Source of the DNA: Actinomycetota bacterium
GTDB lineage: Bacteria > Actinomycetota > Thermoleophilia > Gaiellales > Gaiellaceae
Direction: 5' to 3'
Assembly: GCA_005888365.1 (NCBI GenBank)
Contig: VAWZ01000006.1
Span: forward strand, 1-36,094
Length of the DNA: 36,094 nt
In this document: positions 16,121-24,054 of the stretch, piece after piece
How positions within the stretch are numbered: the first letter of the stretch is position 1
Layout: each line of letters starts with the position of its first letter
Notes under the pieces: generated by a model
The model's database searches: none
Told to the model about the DNA's origin: nothing
What the model saw: the letters and a program-made list of their open reading frames with translations, nothing else
Program-made: the position numbers and the translations under genes

Positions 16121-17263
16121 ATGATGCAACTCCCTCGCACTCGAGCCGCAGCGATCGTCGCAGCCCTTCTCGCAACCGCGGGGATCGGCGCCGCCGCCGG
16201 CGCCGGCACGTATGCGCTCTTCGCGGACAAAGGAACGACGGTCGTGCGTCAGGTGACGGTGCAGGGCTCGCAACCCGCGTCCGAGACCAAGCTCTCCATC
16301 CCCAGCATCTACGACCTCGCCTACAAGGGCGTCGTCGAGCTCACCGCCACAGGTGCGACGCCGGCGCCGTTCGGCGGCCAGGAGCAGCAGCAGGCCCAGG
16401 GCTCGGGCTGGGTGTACGACTCCGACGGCCACATCGTCACGAACCAGCACGTCGTCGCGAACGCGAACTCGCTCTCGGTGCACTTCTGGAACGGAGCGAC
16501 CTACCCGGCGACAGTGGTCGGAACCGACCGCTCCACAGATCTCGCGGTGATCAAGGTCGACGCTCCGTCTTCGCTGCTCTACCCGCTCAAGGTCGGCAAC
16601 TCGGAGGCGCTCGAGGTCGGCGACGGTGTGGTCGCGATCGGCAGTCCGTTCGGGCTCGAAGGAACGGTGACGAGCGGCATCGTCAGCGCGCTCCATCGCG
16701 AGATGAAGGCGCCGAACAACTTCACGATCACCGACTCGATCCAGACCGATGCGGCGATCAACCACGGGAACTCGGGCGGACCGCTCCTCAACGCCGAGGG
16801 CAAGGTGATCGGGGTCAATGCCCAGATCGAGAGCGACTCAGGCGGTAACGACGGCGTCGGGTTCGCCATCCCGTCGAACACGGTCGCCTCGATCGTCCCC
16901 CGGCTGATCTCGAACGGGAAGGTCGTGCACGCCTACCTCGGCGTCCAGATCGAGCCGATCCCGCAGGGAGTAGCCCAGCAGCTCAAGATGGCTCCGGGCG
17001 TCGAGGTGACCGACGTGAGGGCCGGTACGCCGGCAGACTCGGCCGGCCTCCACGCCCAGTCGGGGTCGCGCACGGTCGAGGGCGAGTCGTACCCGACCGG
17101 CGGCGACGTGATCACGTCCTTCGACGGCAAGCAGATCACGACGGCCCAGCAGCTGCAGGACGCGGTCGACGCGAAGCAGCCCGGCGACACGGTGACGATC
17201 ACCTACGTGCGCGGAGGCAAGCGCCGCACGGTGAACGTCACGCTCGCGTCGCGTCCTTCCTAG
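16121..17263 (+). CDS. HtrA/DegP-family serine protease with PDZ domain
   Basis: Extracytoplasmic quality-control protease, 380 residues. One N-terminal membrane/signal segment (about 9-32) anchors the protein; the trypsin-like domain (about 60-255) has the full triad H110 (VTNQHVV), D140 (STDLAVIKV) and S218 (GNSGGPL). One PDZ domain (about 265-375) contains YLGVQI and GDVITSFDGKQI. It resembles mycobacterial PepD, whose gene also neighbours mprAB. The AAAGGA ribosome site is 3 bases from ATG 16121 but 6 from the adjacent ATG 16124, so translation may begin one codon later. Four 11-bp-period repeats lie upstream. Confidence 0.94.
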   Translation: MMQLPRTRAAAIVAALLATAGIGAAAGAGTYALFADKGTTVVRQVTVQGSQPASETKLSIPSIYDLAYKGVVELTATGATPAPFGGQEQQQAQGSGWVYDSDGHIVTNQHVVANANSLSVHFWNGATYPATVVGTDRSTDLAVIKVDAPSSLLYPLKVGNSEALEVGDGVVAIGSPFGLEGTVTSGIVSALHREMKAPNNFTITDSIQTDAAINHGNSGGPLLNAEGKVIGVNAQIESDSGGNDGVGFAIPSNTVASIVPRLISNGKVVHAYLGVQIEPIPQGVAQQLKMAPGVEVTDVRAGTPADSAGLHAQSGSRTVEGESYPTGGDVITSFDGKQITTAQQLQDAVDAKQPGDTVTITYVRGGKRRTVNVTLASRPS

Positions 17264-17302
17264 ACGTGAGGTCCCCGAGAGACACGCGACACCGAGGTCG
17301 CG

Positions 17303-17335
17303 CGAGAGCGGCGGTACACCCACCCGCCGCTCTCG
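17303..17335 (+). terminator. Hairpin downstream of htrA
   Basis: Perfect 12-bp stem CGAGAGCGGCGG / CCGCCGCTCTCG with a 9-base loop, 40 bases after the htrA stop. There is no U-tract, so termination is inferred from position and stability. Confidence 0.65.
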
Positions 17336-17354
17336 ATGTTCGGAAGACACACGA

Positions 17355-17392
17355 CTTACGAGCTTCTTAGCACGGCCTCAGCCTCGTCTTAG
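17355..17392 (+). promoter_or_regulatory. Response-regulator-type direct repeats of the orphan short unit
   Basis: CTTAC at 17355, CTTAG at 17366, CTCAG at 17377 and CTTAG at 17388, exact 11-bp period. The order of variants, with CTCAG third, matches the htrA site. TTCGAT at 17403-17408 is a possible -10 at nearly the same distance as in htrA. Confidence 0.78.
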
Positions 17393-17454
17393 CGCCCGGT
17401 GATTCGATGGCCGCAGTGAGCGCGAGAGGCGCGCTCGTGACGGAAAGGAGCCGC

Positions 17455-17562
17455 ATGAACGAGGCCGGAGCACGTGGAGGCGCGATACGCGCCTCCACCC
17501 ACCCGCTGATGAGGGATCACGAGGCGAGGCCACCGCCTACACGACACGCACAGAGGGAGTGA
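17455..17562 (+). CDS. Possible 35-aa microprotein of the stress regulon
   Basis: ATG 17455 follows a strong ribosome site (GGAAAGGAG, ending 5 bases before it) and opens 35 codons to TGA. The product begins MNEAGARGGAIRASTHPLM and ends PTRHAQRE; it is basic, hydrophilic and of no family I know. The unit has its own repeat-bearing promoter region and a terminator 5 bases after the stop, so it is transcribed alone. A perfect 11-bp hairpin (GTGGAGGCGCG/CGCGCCTCCAC, 17474-17498) lies inside the ORF and could mark the transcript as a small RNA instead. I cannot decide between peptide and RNA from sequence. Confidence 0.5.
   Translation: MNEAGARGGAIRASTHPLMRDHEARPPPTRHAQRE
17474..17498 (+). repeat. 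Perfect 11-bp inverted repeat within the short unit
   Basis: GTGGAGGCGCG, loop ATA, CGCGCCTCCAC. A very stable RNA hairpin about 20 bases into the ORF. Confidence 0.8.
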
Positions 17563-17566
17563 CTCC

Positions 17567-17597
17567 AAGGGGCCTCGGCCATGCGCCGGGGCCTCTT
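17567..17597 (+). terminator. Rho-independent-type terminator of the short unit
   Basis: AAGGGGCCTCGG, 7-base loop, CCGGGGCCTCTT: 12 continuous pairs with two G-U wobbles, followed by CTTTCG. Confidence 0.7.
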
Positions 17598-17624
17598 CTT
17601 TCGTGCGGGGAAGAAAGGGGTGAG

Positions 17625-17630
17625 TAGAGT
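17625..17630 (+). promoter_or_regulatory. -10 element of leaderless cupin-TPR gene
   Basis: TAGAGT, 7 bases before GTG 17638. It supports this start over the ATG at 17581, which would lie inside the preceding terminator. Confidence 0.6.
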
Positions 17631-17637
17631 CGCGTCC

Positions 17638-18288
17638 GTGGCGCAGGGTTGGCGCAGCGTCCGGCTGGACGAGATCGAGCCGATCCCGGTCGTCGGCGGC
17701 ACGTTGCTCTGGCGCCCGGTGCGGCGAACGCTCGACGTCGGCGCCTTCGGAATCAATTCCTATGTCGCCCCGAATGACGGAGACGACGTCGTGGAGGAGC
17801 ACACCGAGCAATCGCTCGGCCACGAGGAGGTGTACGTCGTTCTCTCGGGCCATGCGACCTTCTCGCTCGACGAGGAGACGCTCGATGCTCCGGCGGGCAC
17901 GCTCGTCTTCGTCAGCGATCCGAAGGTGAAGCGGCATGCGAAGGCGACGGAGCCGAACACGACGGTGCTCGCGATCGGAGGGCCGCGAGATAGCGCGTAC
18001 GAGCCTTCGCCATGGGAGGACTACTTCATGGCGGAGCGCCACCGCGCGGCAGGCGACTTCGAGGCGTATGCGGACGATCTCGCGGAGGCGCTCGAACGAC
18101 GCCCGGACCATCCTGCAACGCTCTACAACCTTGCCTGCGCCGAGGCGCTCGCGGGTCGCTCGGAAGCGGCCCTGACCCATCTGCGCCGCGCGGTCGAGCT
18201 CAGGCCCGACTTCGCGGAGAGCGCAAAGGGGGACGAGGACTTCGCCTCGCTCCGTGGACAGCCCAGCTGGCCGGTAGAGGAAGGCTGA
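17638..18288 (+). CDS. Cupin-domain protein with TPR-like C-terminus
   Basis: A 216-residue cytosolic protein from GTG 17638 (VAQGWRSVRLDEIEPIPVV). Residues about 35-110 form a cupin barrel: EEHTEQSLGHEEVYVVLSGHATF and APAGTLVFV correspond to the two cupin motifs, with His/Glu residues able to hold a metal. The C-terminal third (about 130-200) is helical and TPR-like: HPATLYNLACAEALAGRSEA and ALTHLRRAVELRPDF. Cupin-TPR fusions of this length are found in actinobacteria; no reaction is assigned to them that I know. It ends 12 bases from the convergent propeller gene. Confidence 0.8.
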   Translation: MAQGWRSVRLDEIEPIPVVGGTLLWRPVRRTLDVGAFGINSYVAPNDGDDVVEEHTEQSLGHEEVYVVLSGHATFSLDEETLDAPAGTLVFVSDPKVKRHAKATEPNTTVLAIGGPRDSAYEPSPWEDYFMAERHRAAGDFEAYADDLAEALERRPDHPATLYNLACAEALAGRSEAALTHLRRAVELRPDFAESAKGDEDFASLRGQPSWPVEEG

Positions 18289-18300
18289 CCAAACGCTCCG

Positions 18301-19467
18301 TCAGCGCGCGTAGTCGCTCGCCCAGGCCGTCCCGATCGTCTCGCTCGACGCACGCTTCGGGAGCCGCTCTTCGAGCTGTAAGAGACTGACGCGCGCTGCC
18401 GTATCGGGCTGCAAGATCACAGCATGGCCCTGCCCCGAGTCGTAGAGCAGATTGTGGCCGTGCCAGCTCAAGTTGCCTCCGACGCCGCATCCGACCTGTA
18501 CGTAGCGCTGTCGGTACACCTCCCGCGCGTCATGCTCGTCTCGACGGAGCACGAAGACGCCCGCGCCCGCATTGCCCGCGCCCGCATTGCGTCGACGCGG
18601 CTTCGCGCTCGTCACGCGGAACGCGAAGAGCATGCCGTCAGAAGAGGCCCGCACGCCGAGGTCTGCGCTTCCGAGCTCTGGGTCCCACTTCGCGGACGCA
18701 ACGATCTCCGCGCGACGCGTCGTCACCGTGATTGCATGCTCGGTGCCCCAGGTGAGGAGGTCGGGTTGCGCGAGCCCGAACGAACCAGCTATGCCGGCGA
18801 CAGATGCCACACGCCGGACCTTTGTGCTCCGAAGCGTGGCCAAGACGTTGGCCGGAGTGACGAAGTAGAGGGTGTCCGACGTTGAGTCGAAGCTCAATCC
18901 GCGGCTCGGGCTGAAGGTGTCGCGACCGACGATGTCGCCGCGTCTCGAGACGAGGATGACTGTTCGACCGCTGACAGCAAGCAGCCGGCCCGCGCGCGTG
19001 AAGTCGAGCAGGTAGGCATTGCGCGCAGAGACGACACGGTGCTCAGGGCTTCGAAGATCGGTGAGAAAGACGCCGCGGCCGTACGAGGAGAAGGCGAAGA
19101 GACGCGGCCCGAACGCAACCGCCGACACGGAGTTCCTGTAGAGACCCGCGGATCGCCAGAGCATGCGACGGGGGAGGAAGAGGTGGATCCTGCCGTCGCG
19201 CGTGGTGCGCAGCCGGAGATGGGCTCCGAAGCGGCGGCCGGTGCCACTGCCGTGGTGAGCCAGCCAACGTCGCGGAAGCCGCAGCACGTGGCCGTCGGTG
19301 GACAGCCAGAACATTCCGCACGTCGACGACAAGACGATCGGGGCGGGCACCGCTGGCCCGTGCGGCGGTTCTGCGAGACATGGATGAGCACTCGACGCCG
19401 GGCCACCCGGCACGAACGCCAGCGCCAGTGTGGAGACGACGAGCGAGGCGCAGAATCCGGCACGCAT
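18301..19467 (-). CDS. Secreted beta-propeller-like protein
   Basis: A 388-residue exported protein with a clear signal peptide (MRAGFCASLVVSTLALAFV, cleavage near SSA). The mature part consists of short beta repeats of the kind LLAVSGRTVILVSRRGDIVG and ADLGVRASSDGMLFAFRVT, suggesting a WD40/YVTN-like propeller. Four or more cysteines (HPCLAEP, STCGMF, VGCGVGG) may form disulfides outside the cell. A glycine/alanine/asparagine stretch (GNAGAG, residues near 293-303) comes from a 15-bp tandem duplication at 18560-18589. Function is unknown. It is of the same general kind as the protein at 6630-7946. TATTCG stands 5 bases before the ATG, a weak leaderless-type promoter. Confidence 0.72.
   Translation of the reverse strand: MRAGFCASLVVSTLALAFVPGGPASSAHPCLAEPPHGPAVPAPIVLSSTCGMFWLSTDGHVLRLPRRWLAHHGSGTGRRFGAHLRLRTTRDGRIHLFLPRRMLWRSAGLYRNSVSAVAFGPRLFAFSSYGRGVFLTDLRSPEHRVVSARNAYLLDFTRAGRLLAVSGRTVILVSRRGDIVGRDTFSPSRGLSFDSTSDTLYFVTPANVLATLRSTKVRRVASVAGIAGSFGLAQPDLLTWGTEHAITVTTRRAEIVASAKWDPELGSADLGVRASSDGMLFAFRVTSAKPRRRNAGAGNAGAGVFVLRRDEHDAREVYRQRYVQVGCGVGGNLSWHGHNLLYDSGQGHAVILQPDTAARVSLLQLEERLPKRASSETIGTAWASDYAR
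18560..18589. repeat. 15-bp tandem duplication in the propeller gene
   Basis: CCCGCGCCCGCATTG occurs twice head to tail (18560-18574, 18575-18589), adding five residues in frame. Confidence 0.85.
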
Positions 19468-19505
19468 GGAAACGAATACGTGCGAGGGACTCGCTCAGGT
19501 CCGGC

Positions 19506-21710
19506 TCAGGAGGGCGTGACGCGATACGCGTCGAAGACGGCGTCGAGGTTGCGGAGCGCTGTCAGCAAGGAGCGCAGCTCCTTCACCTCCCCCACCTCGG
19601 CCGTGTACCAGTTGCGCGCCATCCCGTCGTCGACGACGCCACCGTAGGAGACGATGTTCGCGCCGTGCTCGGCGAAGGTCCGCGCCACGTCCTCCAGCAG
19701 CCGCGAGCGGTCCCAGGCATCGACCGCGATCTGGACCAGGAAACCGGCCGACGCGCCTCCTTCCCACTCGACGTCCGTGAAACGTTCAGGGTTCCGCTGC
19801 AGCGCCTTGACGTTCGGGCAATCCGCCCGATGGACCGTGATCCCGCGGCCCAGCGAGATGTAGCCGACGATCGGATCGCCGGGCACGGGCGTGCAGCACC
19901 TGGCGAGGCGGACGAGGACGTCCTCGACCCCCGCGACGGTGATGCCGAGCCGGTCGCTCGAGACCGCAGTGCGCGCCTTCGCGGGCTTCGTGGTAACGAC
20001 GGGCTCGGTGACCCCCTCGTCCGTCTTCAGCCGTTGGATCACCTTGTTGACGATCTGCCCCGGCTGGAGCTTGCCCGCGCCGAGTGCGACGTAGAAGTCC
20101 TCGGCCTTCTTGAACCCCGTCTCGCGGATCACCTGCGCGAGGACGCTCGAGCCCTGGAGCTTCCGATAGGGAAGATTCTGGGCCTTGAGGGCCTGGTCGA
20201 GGCTCTCACGACCCTTTGCCTCCGTCTCGCCGCGAGTTTCACGCTGGTACCACTGCCGGATCTTGTTGCGCGCCCGCGAGGAGGTCGCCAGCGCGAGCCA
20301 GTCGCGCGACGGTCCGCGGCCCGACTTCGAGGTCAGGATCTCGACGATGTCGCTGTTCTTCAGGTTGTAGTGAAGCGGGACGATCCGTCCGTTGACCTTT
20401 GCGCCCACGGTGCGGTGGCCGACGTCGGTGTGCACCGCGTACGCGAAGTCGATCGGCGTGGAGCCGACGGGCAGCACCTTCATCTCGCCCTTGGGGGTGA
20501 AGGTGTACACCTCGTCCTGGAAGAGGTCCGTGCGGAGCATGCGCATGTACTCGCCCGGGTCCTGCTCCTCCTGCTGGGAGTCCATCAGCGAACGGACCCA
20601 CGCGAGCCACTCGTCGTCCGCCTTCGCGTCCTTCCCGCGCTTGTAGAGCCAGTGCGCGGCGACACCGTACTCCGCGTCCTCGTGCATCTCCCGCGTCCGG
20701 ACCTGGATCTCGAGCGGCCTTCCGTCGGGGCCGATCACGGTCGTGTGCAGCGACCGATAGCGGTTGAGCTTCGGCATCGCGATGAAGTCCTTGAATCGGC
20801 CCGGCATCGGTTTCCAGAGCGAATGGGCCAGGCCGAGCGCGGCGTAACAGTCGCGGGTCCCGTCCTCCTCCGAGCGCTCGCAGACCACGCGCAGCGCGGT
20901 GAGGTCGTAAATCTCGTTGAACTCACGGCCGCGCTTGGCCATCTTGTCGTAGATCGAGTAGAGATGCTTCGCGCGCACGGCGATGTCCGCCGGCACATCG
21001 GCCTTGCGCAGCTCCTCCGCCAGGATTGACCCAGCCTTCTCCGCCTGCGCCTCGCGATCGGCGCGCTGGCTCGCGACCATGGCCTTGATCTCCGCGTACT
21101 TACGCGGGTGGAGCGTCTGGAACGAGAGGTCCTCGAGCTCCCACTTGAGCGCGTGGATCCCGAGCCGGTGCGCGAGCGGCGCGTAGACCTCGAGCGTCTC
21201 GCGCGCCTTCTGCGCCTGCTTCTGTCGCCCGAGGTACTCGATCGTCCGCATGTTGTGAAGGCGATCGGCGAGCTTGATGAGGATGACACGGCGATCCTGC
21301 GCCATCGCCACGATCATCTTGCGGTAGTTCTCGGCCTCCGCCTGCTCGCGGCTCTGAAACCTGATCCGGGTCAGCTTCGTGACCCCCTCGACGAGCTGTG
21401 CGATCTCGTCGCCGAACTCGGCCCGCAGCTCCTCGAGCTCCGAGCCCGTGTCTTCGATCACGTCGTGCAGGAGAGCAGCCGCGATCGTTCGCTCGTCGAG
21501 GTGCAGCTCGGCGCAGACACGCGCGACGCCGAGCGGATGGTGGATGAACTCCTCTCCCGAACGCCGCGTCTGACCTGCATGAGCGCGCTCCGCGAACTCG
21601 AACGCCCGTCGCACGAGGTCGCGGTCCAGGTCCGGGTTGTAGGCCTCGACCTCGGCGATCAGCTCCTCGACGAGGTCCTCGTGGTGACGCTTGGCGTCGA
21701 GGACACTCAT
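19506..21710 (-). CDS. rel: Bifunctional (p)ppGpp synthetase/hydrolase Rel
   Basis: Stringent-response enzyme of 734 residues, making (p)ppGpp from ATP and GDP/GTP and degrading it. The HD hydrolase domain (about 40-190) keeps H57/H58 and H82-D83 (LLHDVIEDT). The synthetase domain follows, with RFKDFIAMPKLNRYRSLHTT and EIQVRTREMHEDAEYGVAAH; RFKD is the charge signature of bifunctional Rel. Then come TGS (FTPKGEMKVLPVGSTPIDFAY), a helical part, a Cys-rich region (RLARCCTPVPGDPIVGYI) and a C-terminal ACT domain. Length is usual for actinobacterial Rel. TACACT lies 6 bases before the ATG, within an 18-bp palindrome, suggesting a leaderless transcript. Confidence 0.97.
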   Translation of the reverse strand: MSVLDAKRHHEDLVEELIAEVEAYNPDLDRDLVRRAFEFAERAHAGQTRRSGEEFIHHPLGVARVCAELHLDERTIAAALLHDVIEDTGSELEELRAEFGDEIAQLVEGVTKLTRIRFQSREQAEAENYRKMIVAMAQDRRVILIKLADRLHNMRTIEYLGRQKQAQKARETLEVYAPLAHRLGIHALKWELEDLSFQTLHPRKYAEIKAMVASQRADREAQAEKAGSILAEELRKADVPADIAVRAKHLYSIYDKMAKRGREFNEIYDLTALRVVCERSEEDGTRDCYAALGLAHSLWKPMPGRFKDFIAMPKLNRYRSLHTTVIGPDGRPLEIQVRTREMHEDAEYGVAAHWLYKRGKDAKADDEWLAWVRSLMDSQQEEQDPGEYMRMLRTDLFQDEVYTFTPKGEMKVLPVGSTPIDFAYAVHTDVGHRTVGAKVNGRIVPLHYNLKNSDIVEILTSKSGRGPSRDWLALATSSRARNKIRQWYQRETRGETEAKGRESLDQALKAQNLPYRKLQGSSVLAQVIRETGFKKAEDFYVALGAGKLQPGQIVNKVIQRLKTDEGVTEPVVTTKPAKARTAVSSDRLGITVAGVEDVLVRLARCCTPVPGDPIVGYISLGRGITVHRADCPNVKALQRNPERFTDVEWEGGASAGFLVQIAVDAWDRSRLLEDVARTFAEHGANIVSYGGVVDDGMARNWYTAEVGEVKELRSLLTALRNLDAVFDAYRVTPS

Positions 21711-21711
21711 T

Positions 21712-21729
21712 GGTTCAGTGTACTGAGCC
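21712..21729. promoter_or_regulatory. 18-bp palindrome carrying the rel -10 element
   Basis: GGTTCAGT-GT-ACTGAGCC is a near-perfect palindrome (one mismatch). On the minus strand it contains TACACT, 6 bases before the rel ATG; on the plus strand it contains TGTACT, a possible opposite promoter. Confidence 0.55.
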
Positions 21730-21805
21730 GTTTCCGCAACCCCTGCCGGAATCCCGCGCAGAGCACAGGAGGACGTTCAGGAGCGGCGCCGAAAGGCGAT
21801 ATCCC

Positions 21806-21898
21806 ATGCTTGCTCTCCGACGCTGGTTCCGTCAGCGCCTCGCTCGACGCCTCGCGATGGCGATGCGGGACGCGATGCTTTCGTCATCACACGGCTGA
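21806..21898 (+). CDS. Possible 30-aa cationic peptide
   Basis: ORF of 30 codons starting MLALRRWFRQRLARRLAMAM and ending with four small polar residues. The first 20 residues form a strongly cationic amphipathic helix. AAAGG stands about 9 bases upstream. It ends 2 bases before the convergent recJ stop and may be served by the outward face of the rel palindrome. It may be a chance ORF; no homologue is known to me. Confidence 0.3.
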   Translation: MLALRRWFRQRLARRLAMAMRDAMLSSSHG

Positions 21899-21899
21899 C

Positions 21900-23786
21900 T
21901 CACGCCGCCCGCGGCAGCGCCGTCCGGTGGAGGCGGGCCCGAAAGGTCTCGGATTCGAGTAGCGGCCTGCGCCGTCGGCCGTTCAGATGCCCGTCGGAAC
22001 TGGCATCGAGACCGAGCTCGTCGAAGATGCGGCGTGCTTCCGGCGTGCGCGCGCTCTCGTCTCTCCAGAGGCCGACGAGCCACTCGCGCAGCTCCTCGTA
22101 GGGCTCGGGTGTGTCGAAGAGCCTCCGCACGACGAGCTGTGGAGCCACCGTGCCGTTCCAGTGGTTCTCCTTCAGACGGCATGCGACGTCGAAGCGCAGG
22201 TCGGCGCGGAGCCTGTCGATCTCGTACCCCTGGCCGAACGCGATCGCGCTGCCCGCATCCTGCGCGTGCTGACGGACGCGGAAGCGCACATGCTTCCCGT
22301 CGCCCACAGCCGTCGGCTCGAAGGCCCGGCAGGCCGGGAGCAGCAGCGTCACGTCCGGGTTGCCGAGCCCGAAGGGCGCGAGCCGGTCGAGCTCCTGTGC
22401 CAGATCGAGCGTGAGGTCTCCAGCGGAGACGGCGGCGTCGACGACGGTCTCGGGCGACAGATCTTCCTCGGTCAGTGTGGCGTCCGCGTGCGCGGCGAAA
22501 GCCTCCGCGAAAGCCTCGATCCGGCTCGGGTCGATGGAGAGACCGGCCGCCGCACGATGACCGCCGTAGCGGGCGAGGTGCTCCGAGCAAGCGGAGAGCG
22601 CGCGGTGCAGGTCGAAGCCGCGGATCGAGCGCCCCGAGCCCTTCCACTCGTCCTCGGCTCCCGAGATGAGCACGATAGGCCTCGAGAAGCGCTCCGCGAG
22701 CCGCGAGGCGACGATCCCGATCACGCCCTCGTGCCAGTCCTCATTCCAGAGCACGTACCCGCGTCGGCGACGCGCCGGCTCGGGCATCGAATCGACGATG
22801 CGGGTGGCTTCGCGGAGGATGTGCTCCTCGACGGCCTGTCGCTAGCGGTTCAGGTCCTCGAGCTCGAGCGCCAGCTGCCTCGCGCGCTCTTCGTCCTCGG
22901 TGAGGATCAGCTCGAGTGCGATGTCCGAACGGCAGAGGCGTCCCGCGGCGTTGATCCTCGGGGCGAGCCGGAAGCCCACCGCAGACGAATCGACAGCTGC
23001 GGGATCCACCCGCGCGCTCCGCATCAACGCCTTGAGGCCGGGCCGCCTCGTGCAGGCGAGGGCGCGAAGGCCCGCCGTAGCCAGCGCGCGGTTCTCGTCG
23101 ACGAGCGGGACGACGTCTGCGATCGTGGCGAGGGCGACGAGATCGAGGTGCTTCCGTAGCGCCGGATGGTCTGCACCGAGCAGCGCCTCGCCGAGCTTGT
23201 GGACCACCCCGGTCCCGCAGAGCTCCGGGAACGGATACTCGGAGGGCCGCGTCGCCACGAGCGGGCAGTCCGGAAGCTCGTCGCCAGGCCGGTGGTGATC
23301 CGTGACGACCACCTCGAGGCCGCGTCTCTTCGCCTCCGCGACCTCCCCGACCGCGGTGATGCCGCAGTCGACCGTGAGCACGAGCCCGACGCCGTCGTCG
23401 GCGAGCTTCTCGAGCGTGTCATGCGAGACGCCGTACCCTTCCTCGAAGCGGCTCGGCAGATGCCACACCGCGTCCGCGCCGATCTCGCGCAGGATCAGGA
23501 TCGCGAGCGCAGTCGCGCAGATTCCGTCGACGTCGTAGTCGCCGTGGACACAGATCTTCCGCCCGTTCGTGACGGCCTCCTGAACTCGCTCGACGGCGAG
23601 AGCCATGTCCCCGAGGAGGTACGGATCGTGCCCGGGGAGCTCGGCCGCGAGGAACCTGCGCGCGTCGTCGGGATCGGTGTAGCCGCGCCGCACGAGGACG
23701 GAGGCCGTTACCTCGCTTACGTCCAGCTCGGCGACCAGCCGGTCGGCTTTTGCGGCATCGAGAGGAGCGATCGTCCAGACCGTCAC
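21900..23786 (-). pseudogene. recJ: Single-strand exonuclease RecJ interrupted by an in-frame amber codon
   Basis: DHH/DHHA1 5'-3' single-strand DNA exonuclease of recombination and repair. The first part (314 codons from GTG 23786) has the DHH motifs HGDYDVDGI, TVDCGIT and VVTDHHRPGDELP, and ends ...LELEDLNR followed by TAG at 22842-22844. The same frame then continues RQAVEEHILREATRIV into a second part (NEDWHEGVIGIVASRLAERF, YGGHRAAAGLSID, DHHA1 and the C-terminal OB-like region) to 21900. RecJ proteins usually read LNRERQ here, so GAG to TAG is a one-base change; nothing is frameshifted and the whole would be about 628 residues. It may be a new pseudogene, a sequencing error, or a split/readthrough gene restarting at ATG 22787. 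Confidence 0.85.
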
Positions 23787-23794
23787 GACGAGTG

Positions 23795-23800
23795 ACGGTA
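23795..23800 (-). promoter_or_regulatory. -10 element of leaderless recJ
   Basis: TACCGT on the minus strand, 8 bases before GTG 23786. Confidence 0.4.
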
Positions 23801-23819
23801 CGGAGGCGGTCGGACGGGA

Positions 23820-24026
23820 TCAGGACACGTTGCGGCGGCGACGAAGCGAGTCGAGGACGACCTTCAGCCAGAGCACGACGAGCCCGACCGTCGCCCCGAC
23901 GACGACCACGGCGAGCGGCGCCAGGTACGCCATGGTCTCGAGATCGAAGCGGGTGACGGCCGCGCCGACGAGCCAGACGACGAGCACCACGACTGCCATC
24001 CCAACCCACAAGAGCCGCTGATTCAC
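23820..24026 (-). CDS. Small membrane protein with two helices
   Basis: A 68-residue protein with two hydrophobic segments (about 6-24 and 32-55) joined by a short acidic loop (TRFDLETMAY) and a basic C-terminal tail (LDSLRRRRNVS), predicting both ends inside the cell. No family recognised. GTG 24026 follows TAGGCT by 7 bases; that -10 element is half of a palindrome shared with the divergent gene at 24055. It lies 33 bases upstream of recJ, which has its own possible -10. Confidence 0.7.
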   Translation of the reverse strand: MNQRLLWVGMAVVVLVVWLVGAAVTRFDLETMAYLAPLAVVVVGATVGLVVLWLKVVLDSLRRRRNVS

Positions 24027-24033
24027 GTCTTCA

Positions 24034-24047
24034 AGCCTAGATAGGCT
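24034..24047. promoter_or_regulatory. Palindromic bidirectional promoter
   Basis: AGCCTAGATAGGCT: the same hexamer TAGGCT faces left (24034-24039) and right (24042-24047), 2 bases apart. Each ends exactly 7 bases before a start codon (GTG 24026 and ATG 24055). Confidence 0.65.
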
Positions 24048-24054
24048 GAATTGA

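Noticed and set aside
17581-17640. ATG 17581 as start of the cupin-TPR gene
   Set aside because: It lies in the loop of the preceding terminator hairpin, and the extra residues do not fit the domain; GTG 17638 follows a -10 hexamer.
19380-21029. 549-codon plus-strand ORF opposite rel
   Set aside because: Antisense to a fully conserved rel gene; composition is Arg/Leu/Asp-rich shadow.
22842-22844. TAG reassigned to an amino acid in this organism
   Set aside because: Several other genes end normally at TAG, and read-through there would spoil them.
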